Below, piece by piece: positions 31,274-39,930 of a stretch of DNA of 39,930 nt (position 1 is the first letter of the stretch; the number at the start of each line of letters is the position of its first letter). The DNA comes from Oscillospiraceae bacterium (GTDB lineage Bacteria; Bacillota; Clostridia; Oscillospirales; CAG-272). Both the position numbers and the translations under genes were made by a program. A model generated the notes under the pieces. The model searched no databases. It saw only the letters and a list, made by a program, of their open reading frames with translations, and was not told where the DNA came from. The stretch covers positions 25,937 through 65,866 of the forward strand of contig SVTD01000005.1 in the NCBI GenBank assembly GCA_015063955.1, written 5' to 3'.

Positions 31274-33313
31274 TCAGTTATCTGATTTGAATATTTTGAA
31301 GCTGTATGGCATAAGCTCACATACGTCACAGCACTCACCGGAAAGCATATCCGTCATTTTCTTTCGGAGCTTTATTACAGCACCTTCTTCAGCGGAATAG
31401 TTTTCTATAAAGACGTAGGTGGTTTTTCCGTCCGTTCTTGTATGTGCGGTCACTCCGTGAGGTAGCGCACCTGTTGCCTCTACAGGTGAATACAGCCCTG
31501 CCTCTTTGATAAGCATATCAATAACAGCATTTTTAAGGCTGCCGGTGTCTCTTGCCGCCTGATATACGGCTTTGCCCTTGCTATATCTGTTGACCGTAAC
31601 GGCAGGACTGCCCTTATAGAAGCCCTCCGTATATACGGCCAAAGCCTCGGCAGTCTCAGGATGAATAACCTCGCAGAAGTCATGAAGCTCGTGGCGGACT
31701 CCGCCAAATTCCGTGTAGCAGCGCTCGTGAGGATAAAGAGTATCCACCTCCTCGCTGATGATGCCAAACACTCTGCGAAGATCCCCCGCAGGAATTCCGC
31801 CAAGATAGCACAGATCGTTTTCATCTACGGTGCCGAGAGTGTAGGTTCCGTAAAGAATACCGCCGTCGCTGACGTACCTCTCCAGATTTTTAATGGTTTC
31901 CCCGCTGCAAAGATAGAGCATCGGAGCAATTACGATCCTGTAGGATGAAAGATCTGCCTTTGGGGACACAACGTCGCAATTTATGCCTCTTTCCCAGAAA
32001 AGACGGTGATATTCGTAGCAGGTCTCAAAATACTTTTTATCGTCCTTAGCGTATCCCTGACAGTCGTCGAGAGCCCACATATTTTCCCAATCGAAAATGA
32101 TCGCAGCATTGGAATCCACAAGGGTGCCGCAGACCTCGTCTATCCTCTCAAGTATCTCGCCGGTAGCCTTGACAGACCTGAAAACCCTCGTATTTTCCGT
32201 TCCGTCGTGACCAACAACTGCACCGTGAAACTTTTCCGAAGATCCCCTGCTCTTTCTCCATTGGAAATACTGAACGCTGTCGCTGCCGTGAGCTACAGCC
32301 TGGATAGACGAAAGAACGTCAAGGCCGGGTCTTTTCATCTTATTGTAAGGCTTCCAGTTGACGAGACTGGGAGTGCTTTCCATAAGAAGAAAGGGCTTTT
32401 TCATAAGACTGCGGTAAAGATCGTGCCAGAAAGCAGTTTTTGATGCAATTATAGCATCGTCACAGCTGTGCCACTCAGGATAAGAATCCCACGATGCAAA
32501 GTCTATGATATCAGTAAACTTATAATAATCGATATCGTAAAACTCAAACATCATATTGGTCGTAACGGGAAGATGAGGAGTCAGCTCTCTTATTGGCTCA
32601 AGCTCGCATTTTATAAAATCCTTAGTCTGATGCGTCACAAACCGCTTCCAGTCAAGATTCAGACCGTGGATACCCGTTTCCGTGTTCTTTCCGGGAGGCT
32701 CGATCTGATCAAAGCTGTCATAGGTATGACTCCAGAAATCAGCCCAGTAATTGTGGTTAAGAGCATTTATATCATTATTGAATTTATCCCTAAGAAAGTC
32801 TCTGAATGCCTTGCAGCAAAGCCGGCAATGACATTCTCCGTTAAATTCGTTGGAAATATGCCATGCAATAACGGTGGGGTTATTCCCGTAGCGCTCGCAA
32901 AGCTTTCTGTTTATGGCCTTTACCTTTTCGCGGTAAACGGGGGAGGTAAAGCAATGATTCTCCCGTGCTCTGAAATGCTCGCGAATGCCGTCCTGCCCGA
33001 CACGAAGAACCTCGGGATACTTTTCTGCCAGCCAATGAGGTCTGGCGCCTGAGGGCGTTGAAAGAATGACCTTTTTTCCGTTCTTTCCGATCTTTTCGAT
33101 TATTTCATCGAGGAAGGAAAAATCATACTCCCCTTCCCGTGGCTCAAGCTTTGCCCAGGAAAAGATTCCAACAGTCATTTCGTTGGTATGAGCCTTATTC
33201 ATAAGAAGCATATCCGCGTCCCAGACAGACTTGTCGTACAGCCACTGCTCGGGATTATAATCTGCTCCGTGAATGAAATGAGGAAAGCTTTCGCATGGAT
33301 GGATCTTCTTCAT
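31274..33313 (-). CDS. ganA: GH42 beta-galactosidase
   Basis: This 679-residue enzyme lacks a signal peptide and so acts inside the cell, releasing galactose from galacto-oligosaccharides. The TIM barrel has the acid/base Glu156 in HISNEF and the nucleophile Glu312 in LLMESTPS. The zinc-site cysteines of GH42 are visible as NHCF and CHCRLC. Domains B (trimerisation) and C (beta-sandwich) follow to the end. ATG 33313 is preceded by GGAG at 6 bases; the frame is open 17 codons further upstream without a site. It is divergent from the GH53 galactanase gene, and the pair matches GanA/GanB of Bacillus. Confidence 0.95.
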   Translation of the reverse strand: MKKIHPCESFPHFIHGADYNPEQWLYDKSVWDADMLLMNKAHTNEMTVGIFSWAKLEPREGEYDFSFLDEIIEKIGKNGKKVILSTPSGARPHWLAEKYPEVLRVGQDGIREHFRARENHCFTSPVYREKVKAINRKLCERYGNNPTVIAWHISNEFNGECHCRLCCKAFRDFLRDKFNNDINALNHNYWADFWSHTYDSFDQIEPPGKNTETGIHGLNLDWKRFVTHQTKDFIKCELEPIRELTPHLPVTTNMMFEFYDIDYYKFTDIIDFASWDSYPEWHSCDDAIIASKTAFWHDLYRSLMKKPFLLMESTPSLVNWKPYNKMKRPGLDVLSSIQAVAHGSDSVQYFQWRKSRGSSEKFHGAVVGHDGTENTRVFRSVKATGEILERIDEVCGTLVDSNAAIIFDWENMWALDDCQGYAKDDKKYFETCYEYHRLFWERGINCDVVSPKADLSSYRIVIAPMLYLCSGETIKNLERYVSDGGILYGTYTLGTVDENDLCYLGGIPAGDLRRVFGIISEEVDTLYPHERCYTEFGGVRHELHDFCEVIHPETAEALAVYTEGFYKGSPAVTVNRYSKGKAVYQAARDTGSLKNAVIDMLIKEAGLYSPVEATGALPHGVTAHTRTDGKTTYVFIENYSAEEGAVIKLRKKMTDMLSGECCDVCELMPYSFKIFKSDN

Positions 33314-33394
33314 AATAATCTCCAAATCATAATAATTACACCTTATACTAACACAAACCATCACCCGAAATCAACCAAAATATACAATTTGTGA

Positions 33395-33423
33395 TTTACA
33401 AAATGCCAAAAAGATGTTACAAT
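33395..33423 (+). promoter_or_regulatory. Promoter for the GH53 gene
   Basis: TTTACA (33395-33400), 17-base spacer, TACAAT (33418-33423). The divergent GH42 promoter must lie in the same 130-base gap but shows no clear consensus. Confidence 0.65.
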
Positions 33424-33444
33424 TAACAAAAAGGAGGTATTATT

Positions 33445-35415
33445 ATGAAACTTAAAAGAATTATAGGCCTGGCCCTTGCAGCTCTTATGACCACCTCTGC
33501 TCTCTGTTCATGCACCCCAAAAAGCGTGATTCCCGATAAGAAAATAGAGGGCAGCAGCCTCTACGTAAAAAAAGTAGATAATATCCCCGAGGACTTTATT
33601 TTCGGTATGGACGCCTCAAGCGTGCTCAGCGAGGAGGCGAGCGGAGTCAAGTATTACGGCTTTGACGGCAAGGAACAGGACGTGTTCAAGACCCTCGCCG
33701 AAAACGGCGTTAATTATATCAGAGTCCGTGTCTGGAATGATCCCTTTGACGAAAACGGTAACGGATACGGCGGCGGAAACTGCACTATCGATACGGCGGT
33801 TGAGATAGGAAAGCGTGCGACAAAATACGGAATGAAGCTTCTTGTGAATTTCCATTATTCCGATTTCTGGGCAGACCCGGGAAAGCAGATGGTCCCCCTT
33901 GAATGGAAGGATATGGATATCGAAGAAAAGTCTGAAGCACTGTACAATTATACAAAGGAATGCCTTGAGCTTCTGAAAAAAGAAAAGGTCGACGTCGGTA
34001 TGGTACAGCTCGGTAACGAGACCAACGGAAAAATGTGCGGTGAGACCACCTGGTTCAATATGCACTATCTCTGGAAATCGGGCTCCAAGGCTGTACGCGA
34101 GATATTCCCCGATGCCCTTGTTGCAATTCATTTTGCAAATCCTGAAAAGGCAGGAAGCTATTCCTCCTATGCCTCAAAGCTTGATTATTACGAAATAGAT
34201 TACGACGTTTTCGCCTCGTCATACTATCCCTTCTGGCACGGTACCCTTGAAAACCTTTCGTCGGTGCTTACAACCGTTTCCGAAACCTACGCAAAAAAGG
34301 TAATGGTAATGGAAACGTCCTACGCGTATACCCCCGAGGACACCGACTTTAACGGAAATACGATCTCCGACGGAAGTGCCGTAACGAAAAGCTATCCCTA
34401 CACAGTTCAGGGCCAGGCAACGAGCTTTCGCGACGTTGTAGATACAGTAGCAAATATCAAAAACGGAATCGGCGTTGTTTACTGGGAGGGTACCTGGATC
34501 TCCGTCGGTACGTCCTCATGGGAGGAAAACCGCGAAAAGTGGGAAAAGTACGGCTCCGGATGGGCCTCCTCCTATGCCGCAGTCTACGATCCCGATGATG
34601 CGGGAAAATACTACGGCGGAAGCGCTGTAGACAATCAGGCTATGTTCGATGCCGAAGGCAAGCCCCTTGAATCTCTCCGAGTCTTCAACCTCGTACGCTA
34701 CGGAAACGAGCCTGACCCCCGGGCAGATGCTCTCGAGGACGTCATTCTTTCCTTTGATATCGGTTCTGAGATAACTCTTCCCAAAACCGTAAATGCCATA
34801 ATGACAGACTCCTCAAAGAGCGAGGTCCCCGTTACCTGGGATATAACGGATGAAAAGCTTTCGGAAATGTCAAAGTCGGGAAGCGGAAAATACGAAATAT
34901 CAGGAAAAGCCGACGGTATGAGCGCAAGGGCTTACGTTTCTGTCATAGAATTCAACTATCTCGAAAACTACAGCTTTGAGAACGGCGATCTTACCGGCTG
35001 GAGTCTTAAAGAGATTGGAAAGGCAGACGAGCTTTTCGTTGAGGATAAGCTGACCGACTCCCTCACGGGAAGCCGGCATATGCATTTCTGGAGTGCCGCA
35101 CAGAATTCCGTTGAGTTTTCCCTTGAGCAGACCGTTGTAGATCTTAAGTCCGATACGTACAAATACTCCATATCTATAATGGGCGGAGATTGCGGCGAAT
35201 CTGACATCTACGCATACGTAAAGATAAACGGTGAGACCGTCGCAAAAAAGCCAATGGAGATCACTTCATACGGAAACTGGGATACTGCAACGATCGAAGG
35301 AATAGAATATACAGAAGGCGATGAGATCTCGGTGGGAATATACGTAAAATGCTCGGGTGAAGGTAACGGTGCTTGGGGTAAGATCGACGATGCCCTTCTT
35401 AACCGCGAGTCCTGA
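33445..35415 (+). CDS. ganB: GH53 arabinogalactan endo-beta-1,4-galactanase lipoprotein
   Basis: This 656-residue protein has a lipoprotein signal ending SALCSC (Cys23 likely lipidated), so it sits on the outer face of the membrane. The GH53 barrel (about 50-440) carries RVRVWNDPF, NFHYSDFWADPGKQ, the acid/base Glu192 in LGNETN, and the nucleophile Glu290 in VMETSYAY. An Ig-like linker domain follows (about 440-510), then a beta-sandwich to the end (about 515-656; ENYSFENGDLTGW to GAWGKIDDALL) that resembles CBM61, known to bind galactan. It cuts beta-1,4-galactan from pectin side chains. RBS AAAGGAGG. Confidence 0.95.
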   Translation: MKLKRIIGLALAALMTTSALCSCTPKSVIPDKKIEGSSLYVKKVDNIPEDFIFGMDASSVLSEEASGVKYYGFDGKEQDVFKTLAENGVNYIRVRVWNDPFDENGNGYGGGNCTIDTAVEIGKRATKYGMKLLVNFHYSDFWADPGKQMVPLEWKDMDIEEKSEALYNYTKECLELLKKEKVDVGMVQLGNETNGKMCGETTWFNMHYLWKSGSKAVREIFPDALVAIHFANPEKAGSYSSYASKLDYYEIDYDVFASSYYPFWHGTLENLSSVLTTVSETYAKKVMVMETSYAYTPEDTDFNGNTISDGSAVTKSYPYTVQGQATSFRDVVDTVANIKNGIGVVYWEGTWISVGTSSWEENREKWEKYGSGWASSYAAVYDPDDAGKYYGGSAVDNQAMFDAEGKPLESLRVFNLVRYGNEPDPRADALEDVILSFDIGSEITLPKTVNAIMTDSSKSEVPVTWDITDEKLSEMSKSGSGKYEISGKADGMSARAYVSVIEFNYLENYSFENGDLTGWSLKEIGKADELFVEDKLTDSLTGSRHMHFWSAAQNSVEFSLEQTVVDLKSDTYKYSISIMGGDCGESDIYAYVKINGETVAKKPMEITSYGNWDTATIEGIEYTEGDEISVGIYVKCSGEGNGAWGKIDDALLNRES

Positions 35416-35467
35416 TAACAATAATAACAAAATTATTTTGTGCACTTTTTACAAATATTTGTTATCA
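35413..35467 (+). promoter_or_regulatory. Candidate operator upstream of the transporter promoter
   Basis: Inverted repeat TGATAACA (35413-35420) and TGTTATCA (35460-35467), with the 12-base palindrome ACAAATATTTGT (35451-35462) overlapping its right arm, just before the -35 box. A regulator could bind here; none is encoded in the window. Confidence 0.35.
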
Positions 35468-35469
35468 TA

Positions 35470-35498
35470 TTGACAAAATGTACTTATTATTGTATAAC
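35470..35498 (+). promoter_or_regulatory. Sigma-A promoter of the sugar transporter operon
   Basis: Consensus TTGACA (35470-35475), 17-base spacer, TATAAC (35493-35498). The leader of about 75 bases holds the palindrome TTTTACG-C-CGTAAAA near 35547-35561. Confidence 0.88.
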
Positions 35499-35582
35499 GA
35501 GACCGTCAAGATCTCCTTTCGCAACGCAACTGAAAGGAAATCAAATTTTACGCCGTAAAACGGTAAATTTCAGGAGGATACT

Positions 35583-37124
35583 ATGAAGAAACTCTTAGCT
35601 CTCTTTCTCGCTCTTTGCATGTGCCTTTGCGTATTCGCAGGCTGTGGTGCCAAGAAGACAGACGATCCTGCTGGCGACGATGCAGGCGATGCTGGAGAAA
35701 CCACTCTCGCAGGTACATACAAGATCAAGGTGTGGGTTGCTGAAAACGCAGTAGACCTTACAACAAAGCAGATCAAAGACTTTAACGATTCCAACGAAGA
35801 CGGCATCGTTATCGAAGCTACAATCGAGCCCGTTGGTGAGGGCGACGCTGCTACTTCCATGACAACTGACATCGAAGCAGGCGCTGACCTTTACTGCTTC
35901 GCTCAGGACCAGGCTGCAAGACTTATCCAGTCCGGCGCACTTTCCAAGCTCGGCGTTGCCGCTGCTGAAAAGGTTTCCGCAGATAACGCTTCCGGCGTAG
36001 TTGCTGCTGCAAAGTCCGGAGACGACCTCTACGCTTACCCCCTCACAGCTGATAACGGCTACTTCATGTACTATGACAAGTCAGTTGTTAAGGAAGAAAG
36101 CATTGACAGCCTTGAGGCTATCATCGCTGACTGCGAAGCTGCAGGCAAGAACTTCTCTTACGAGCTTGAAGGCTCTGCTTGGTACACCGCTTCCTTCTTC
36201 TTCGCTACAGGCTGCCACTCTGACTGGACTGTAGATAACGACGGTGCTTTCACCGCTGTTGACGATGACTTCAATTCCGCTAACGGCCTTATCGCTGCTA
36301 AGGGAATGCAGAAGCTCCTCGCTTCCGATTGCTACAACAACTCCTCTGCAGGCGCTGACTTCGCAGCTGCTATCCCCTCTGCAGTAGTAATTTCCGGTAC
36401 TTGGGATTACGAGACAGTTAAGGGCATCCTCGGCGATAACCTCGGCGTTACAGATCTTCCTTCCTTCAACGTAGACGGTAAGGATTACCACCTCGGTTCC
36501 TTCAACGGTTGCAAGCTTATGGGCGTTAAGCCTCAGGCTGATGCTAAGAAGGCTGCTGCTATCCACAAGCTCGCTCAGTACCTCACAAGCGAAAAGGCTC
36601 AGATGGAGCGTTTTGACACACTCTCCTGGGGTCCCGCTAACCTCAAGGCTCAGCAGGCTGAAAAGGTTCAGGAAAGCCCTGCTCTCGTAGCTCTTCTCGC
36701 TCAGGCTCCCTACTCTGTTCCTCAGGGCCAGATCCACGGTTCTTGGTGGGATATCGGTAAGGCAGTTGCTACAAACATCAAGGCTGCTACTGACGACGCA
36801 GGTCTCCAGGCAGCTCTCGATACATACAAGACAGCTATCGACGGTCTCTTCTCTCTCTCCGAGGAAGTTAAGAACGCTTACACAGTTATCGGCGCAGTAA
36901 ACGGCTCCAACTGGGATAAGGACTTCGAGATGGTTAAGGGCGACGATGGCAAGTGGACATCCAAGGACGCTTTCGAGCTTAAGGCAGGCGACGAGTTCAA
37001 GGTTCGCCAGGGTCTTAACTGGGACGTTGCTTACCCCGCTGATAACTTCAAGGTTGAAGCTGACGGCACATACTACATCGTATTCGATCCCGCTGCTGAG
37101 ACAGTTGAGCTCGTAGCTGCATAA
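35583..37124 (+). CDS. Sugar ABC transporter binding lipoprotein with C-terminal CBM-like domain
   Basis: This 513-residue protein has a lipobox FAGC (Cys21) and an acidic linker. Residues about 45-425 form a MalE/GanS-type binding protein (YKIKVWVAENAVDLTTKQI, later YPLTADNGYFMYYDKSVV and SGTWDY). The last 85 residues (AVNGSNWD, GDEFKVRQGLNWD, YYIVFD) look like a small beta-sandwich of the SusE/SusF or X25 starch-binding type, not usual in GanS proteins. Place between galactanase and permeases argues for galacto-oligosaccharides as cargo, though maltodextrins cannot be excluded. Codons are strongly biased, fitting high expression. Confidence 0.9.
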   Translation: MKKLLALFLALCMCLCVFAGCGAKKTDDPAGDDAGDAGETTLAGTYKIKVWVAENAVDLTTKQIKDFNDSNEDGIVIEATIEPVGEGDAATSMTTDIEAGADLYCFAQDQAARLIQSGALSKLGVAAAEKVSADNASGVVAAAKSGDDLYAYPLTADNGYFMYYDKSVVKEESIDSLEAIIADCEAAGKNFSYELEGSAWYTASFFFATGCHSDWTVDNDGAFTAVDDDFNSANGLIAAKGMQKLLASDCYNNSSAGADFAAAIPSAVVISGTWDYETVKGILGDNLGVTDLPSFNVDGKDYHLGSFNGCKLMGVKPQADAKKAAAIHKLAQYLTSEKAQMERFDTLSWGPANLKAQQAEKVQESPALVALLAQAPYSVPQGQIHGSWWDIGKAVATNIKAATDDAGLQAALDTYKTAIDGLFSLSEEVKNAYTVIGAVNGSNWDKDFEMVKGDDGKWTSKDAFELKAGDEFKVRQGLNWDVAYPADNFKVEADGTYYIVFDPAAETVELVAA

Positions 37125-37156
37125 TACGTCTTTAGTATTAATAGTTTAGTATCCGT

Positions 37157-37189
37157 AAGGGTCGGAGTCATATCGGCTCCGACCCTTTT
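37157..37189 (+). terminator. Partial terminator between binding protein and permeases
   Basis: 11-base stem AAGGGTCGGAG/CTCCGACCCTT (37157-37167 with 37177-37187) followed by TT. It is inside the operon and probably keeps the binding protein in excess over the permeases. Confidence 0.85.
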
Positions 37190-37205
37190 CAAAAGAGGAA
37201 ATAAT

Positions 37206-38732
37206 ATGAAAAAATACAGCGATCTTGAATATCTGAAGCTACCTAAATTTAAAAGATTTCTGTATACTGTTCTCTGCTTCTTTGTGGGCATCCCCGGCGG
37301 CATCCTGGCATTTCTGAAGAAGATAGGTGCGGGCATTGTCGGCTTCTTTGTTGGGATAAAGGATGAATTTGTTGATATCGGTACCACATTCGCAAACGGT
37401 GACTGGAAAACAAAGATCTCCTTTTTCATTATGGGATTCGGAAGCATAGCAAGAGGACAGATACTCAGAGGTCTTCTTTTCTTCCTTTTTGAAGTAGCCT
37501 TTATCGTTTATATGATTTTTGCCGGCGGCTACTGGCTCTCCATGCTGCCGAGCCTCGGTCACAGAGGCCCCGAGGTCGTATACGATCCAATATACGACGC
37601 ATATGTGACCAAGTATTTTGATAACTCCTTTAAGATCCTTCTTTACGGAGTTCTTACTCTGTTTTTCATTATCGCGCTTATCTACACCTGGCGTCTTAAT
37701 ATCAAGCAGAATAAGATATCTGAGCAGATCCTCCGCTCAGGCAAAAAGCTTAAGAGCGGAAAGGACGACCTCCGCTCACTGGTAGACGACCAGTTCCATA
37801 AAACACTTCTCGCTCTTCCCCTTACAGGTATCATCGTATTCACAATGATGCCAATCATATTTATGATCCTCGTAGCCTTCACAAACTACGACGGCGCCCA
37901 TAACGGCTACTCCAATAACCTGTTTACGTGGGTGGGACTTGATAATTTCAATTCCCTGCTTTCCTGGTCAAAGGGCGACGTTTCATATGCGGCAACCTTC
38001 GGCGAGGTTCTTACGTGGACACTTATCTGGGCGTTCTTTGCAACCTTTACAAACTACTTCCTGGGTATGCTTGTTGCAATGATGATAAACAAAAAGGGCA
38101 TCAGGATCAAAAAATTCTGGAGAACCTGCCTTGTTTTCACAATTGCAGTTCCCCAGTTCATTTCCCTTCTTTACGTTTCAAAAATGTTTGCCCAGAACGG
38201 TCTTATAAACGGCTTCCTTAAAAATATGGGACTTATCGAGAAGGCTCTTCCCTTCTGGACAGATCCCACCTGGGCAAGGATAACCGTTATTATCATTAAC
38301 ATCTGGATAGGTATTCCCTATCTTATGCTTATTGCAACGGGTATCCTTATGAATATCCCGAAGGACCTTTATGAATCTGCGAAGGTTGACGGAGCAGGCC
38401 CCGTTATGCAGTACACGAAGATCACTCTTCCCTATATGTTGTTCGTTACGGGACCTTATCTTCTTACAAGCTTCACAAGCAATATGAATAACTTCAACGT
38501 TATTTATCTGTTGACGGGCGGTGCACCTACCTCAACTTTACCGTCACCGGGAGGAAATCTGGGTGAAACGGACCTGCTGATCACCTGGCTGTTCAAGCTG
38601 ACGACCTTTGAAGAGGCAAAATACTATATGGCATCGGTAATCGGAATTCTGGTGTTCGTAGTAGTTGCGCTGATCTCACTCGTGGTTTATAATCTCCTGC
38701 CCTCTACCAAAAACGAGGAGGACTTCCAATGA
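37206..38732 (+). CDS. Sugar ABC transporter permease, MalF/GanP type
   Basis: This 508-residue membrane protein has the core permease from about residue 200 on, with the EAA loop DLYESAKVDGAGPVMQYTKI contacting the ATPase, and the MalF-like segment NFNVIYLLTGG. The first 200 residues add at least three hydrophobic segments joined by basic loops (GFGSIARGQILRG), longer than in Bacillus GanP. RBS AGAGGAAA. The gene overlaps the next by ATGA. Confidence 0.93.
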   Translation: MKKYSDLEYLKLPKFKRFLYTVLCFFVGIPGGILAFLKKIGAGIVGFFVGIKDEFVDIGTTFANGDWKTKISFFIMGFGSIARGQILRGLLFFLFEVAFIVYMIFAGGYWLSMLPSLGHRGPEVVYDPIYDAYVTKYFDNSFKILLYGVLTLFFIIALIYTWRLNIKQNKISEQILRSGKKLKSGKDDLRSLVDDQFHKTLLALPLTGIIVFTMMPIIFMILVAFTNYDGAHNGYSNNLFTWVGLDNFNSLLSWSKGDVSYAATFGEVLTWTLIWAFFATFTNYFLGMLVAMMINKKGIRIKKFWRTCLVFTIAVPQFISLLYVSKMFAQNGLINGFLKNMGLIEKALPFWTDPTWARITVIIINIWIGIPYLMLIATGILMNIPKDLYESAKVDGAGPVMQYTKITLPYMLFVTGPYLLTSFTSNMNNFNVIYLLTGGAPTSTLPSPGGNLGETDLLITWLFKLTTFEEAKYYMASVIGILVFVVVALISLVVYNLLPSTKNEEDFQ

Positions 38733-39625
38733 AAAAGAAAAAAACACAGCTCCCCGAGCTTCCCCCGAAGGCAAAGCAACATATGGGTATGAAGGCGAGA
38801 AACGCTATAAGCAATACTCTTATCCACATTTTGCTTATAGTTATCACCATTATATGGCTCGTTCCCTTCGTATGCATAATACTTCAGTCCTTCCGCTGCG
38901 AGTCCAGCTACATGGTAGGATACGTAATCCCAAAGGAATGGGGTTTTGACAATTACATAGCTCTGTTTGATACAGATTTCCCCAAATGGTATCTTAATAC
39001 CTTTATTACTGCGGTAATAACTGCGCTTTTGCAGACTGTAATCGTTCTTTGCATGAGCTATACGCTCTCCCGCTTCCGCTTTAAGGGCAGAAAGCTTCTG
39101 ATGCGTTTTATGTTGATTCTCGGAATGTTCCCCGGAATGCTCACAATGATCATTCTCTACCGTGTTCTCAAGGATATCGGTATGACCGAGGCAAACGCAG
39201 TACCGGGACTTATTCTTGTATACATAGCCTCCTCAGGTATGGGATACTACGTGTCAAAGGGATTCTTCGACACTATCCCCAAATCCCTTGACGAGGCAGC
39301 CCGTATTGACGGAGCTACCCGACTCCAGATACTTACAAAGGTCATCCTTCCCCTTGCAAAGCCCATCGTTATCTATACTATCCTCACGGCATTTATGGCG
39401 CCCTGGGGCGACTTCGTATTTGCACGATACGTATCAATGAACGTTTCGAGCGGAATGAACGTAGCCGTCGGTCTGTTCAGCTGGCTGAACAAGGATATGA
39501 TAGACGGCAGATATACGATGTTCTGCGCGGCAGGCGTGCTTGTAGCACTTCCCGTAGCCCTTCTGTTCATATTCCTGCAGAAGTATTACGTTGAGGGCGT
39601 TACCGGCGGCGCTGTCAAGGGTTAA
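38729..39625 (+). CDS. Sugar ABC transporter permease, MalG/GanQ type
   Basis: This 298-residue membrane protein has six helices and the EAA loop SLDEAARIDGATRLQILTKV. A basic start (KKKKTQLPELPPKAKQ) is followed by helix 1 (LIHILLIVITIIWLVPFV). It forms the pore with the preceding permease, to which it is coupled by ATGA overlap. Confidence 0.95.
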   Translation: MKKKKTQLPELPPKAKQHMGMKARNAISNTLIHILLIVITIIWLVPFVCIILQSFRCESSYMVGYVIPKEWGFDNYIALFDTDFPKWYLNTFITAVITALLQTVIVLCMSYTLSRFRFKGRKLLMRFMLILGMFPGMLTMIILYRVLKDIGMTEANAVPGLILVYIASSGMGYYVSKGFFDTIPKSLDEAARIDGATRLQILTKVILPLAKPIVIYTILTAFMAPWGDFVFARYVSMNVSSGMNVAVGLFSWLNKDMIDGRYTMFCAAGVLVALPVALLFIFLQKYYVEGVTGGAVKG

Positions 39626-39653
39626 GCTCAGAAAGAAAGGAACTTAGTTAATT

Positions 39654-39930
39654 ATGGCAAGTGTAAAACTGACCAACGTAAAAAAGGTTTATGATAAAAA
39701 GGTTGTTGCCGTATCCGATTTTAACCTTGAGATCGCCGATAAAGAATTTGTAGTATTCGTCGGCCCTTCCGGATGCGGAAAAAGTACGACCCTCCGTATG
39801 ATCGCAGGACTTGAGGAGATCACCGAGGGTACCATCGAGATCGACGGCATTGTAGTAAACGATCTTCAGCCCAAAGACAGAAACATAGCGATGGTATTCC
39901 AGAACTATGCTCTCTATCCTCATATGAACG
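39654..39930 (+). CDS. Sugar ABC transporter ATPase, MsmX/MalK type (3' end cut by window)
   Basis: 92 codons are visible. Walker A is GPSGCGKST, and the Q-loop is [11 protein letters not shown]; the opening [14 protein letters not shown] is typical of MalK/UgpC/MsmX ATPases that power sugar importers. It starts 28 bases after the second permease. The AAAGG site is a little far from the ATG. In Bacillus the galactan importer borrows the distant MsmX; here the ATPase is in the operon. Confidence 0.95.
   Translation, partial: MASVKLTNVKKVYDKKVVAVSDFNLEIADKEFVVFVGPSGCGKSTTLRMIAGLEEITEGTIEIDGIVVNDLQPKDRNIAMVFQNYALYPHMN

Overview
The window looks like a chromosome segment of an anaerobic, fibre-degrading gut or rumen clostridium, probably Oscillospirales/Ruminococcaceae-like. 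The reasons are moderate GC, AGGAGG ribosome binding sites, consensus sigma-A promoters, two proteins with type I dockerins, BspA-type leucine-rich repeats, a galactan-degrading locus with a binding-protein-dependent transporter, and no outer-membrane genes. Species cannot be named from the sequence alone. No rRNA, tRNA, CRISPR array, prophage or transposase gene was found.

Layout. (1) 1-1501: 3' part of a BspA-like LRR protein ending in a dockerin. (2) 1795-6090: a four-gene + strand operon coding an ECF sigma factor, a membrane protein whose N-terminus looks like an anti-sigma factor and whose outer part is a serpin, a secreted dockerin protein, and a membrane-anchored protein with a PrcB-like region. 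(3) 6141-7637, minus strand: a small unknown gene and a DUF3048 (YerB-like) lipoprotein. (4) 7638-8567: a gene-free mosaic of repeats with a complete MITE-like element; a second copy lies at 13121-13455. (5) 8568-13106: aldose 1-epimerase, a HAD phosphatase, a Pr6Pr-type membrane protein, nicotinate phosphoribosyltransferase (minus) and an unknown gene. (6) 13537-14598, minus: a PTS-type IIC membrane protein. (7) 14999-28315: one giant gene (4438 codons) for a secreted LRR plus beta-helix surface protein, followed after 20 bases by a 39-residue acidic peptide gene and a strong terminator. (8) 28606-31237: HprK-like kinase, PqqD-like recognition protein, S26-type peptidase and NTP_transf_5 nucleotidyltransferase in one operon. 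(9) 31274-39930: GH42 beta-galactosidase (minus), divergent GH53 endo-galactanase, then binding protein, two permeases and the start of the ATPase of a sugar ABC transporter, together a beta-1,4-galactan utilisation locus.

How the parts work together. In region 9, secreted galactanase would cut galactan, the ABC transporter would import the oligosaccharides, and intracellular GH42 would release galactose; GalM at 8568 could feed it into metabolism. In region 2, the sigma factor and serpin-bearing anti-sigma protein suggest a response to extracellular proteases. Regions 7 and 8 together are the strongest candidate for an undescribed system: a peptide with an acidic leader-like half, a stand-alone recognition domain, a kinase, a nucleotidyltransferase and a protease, adjacent to a giant surface protein, but without the macrocyclase or radical SAM enzyme of known RiPP classes.
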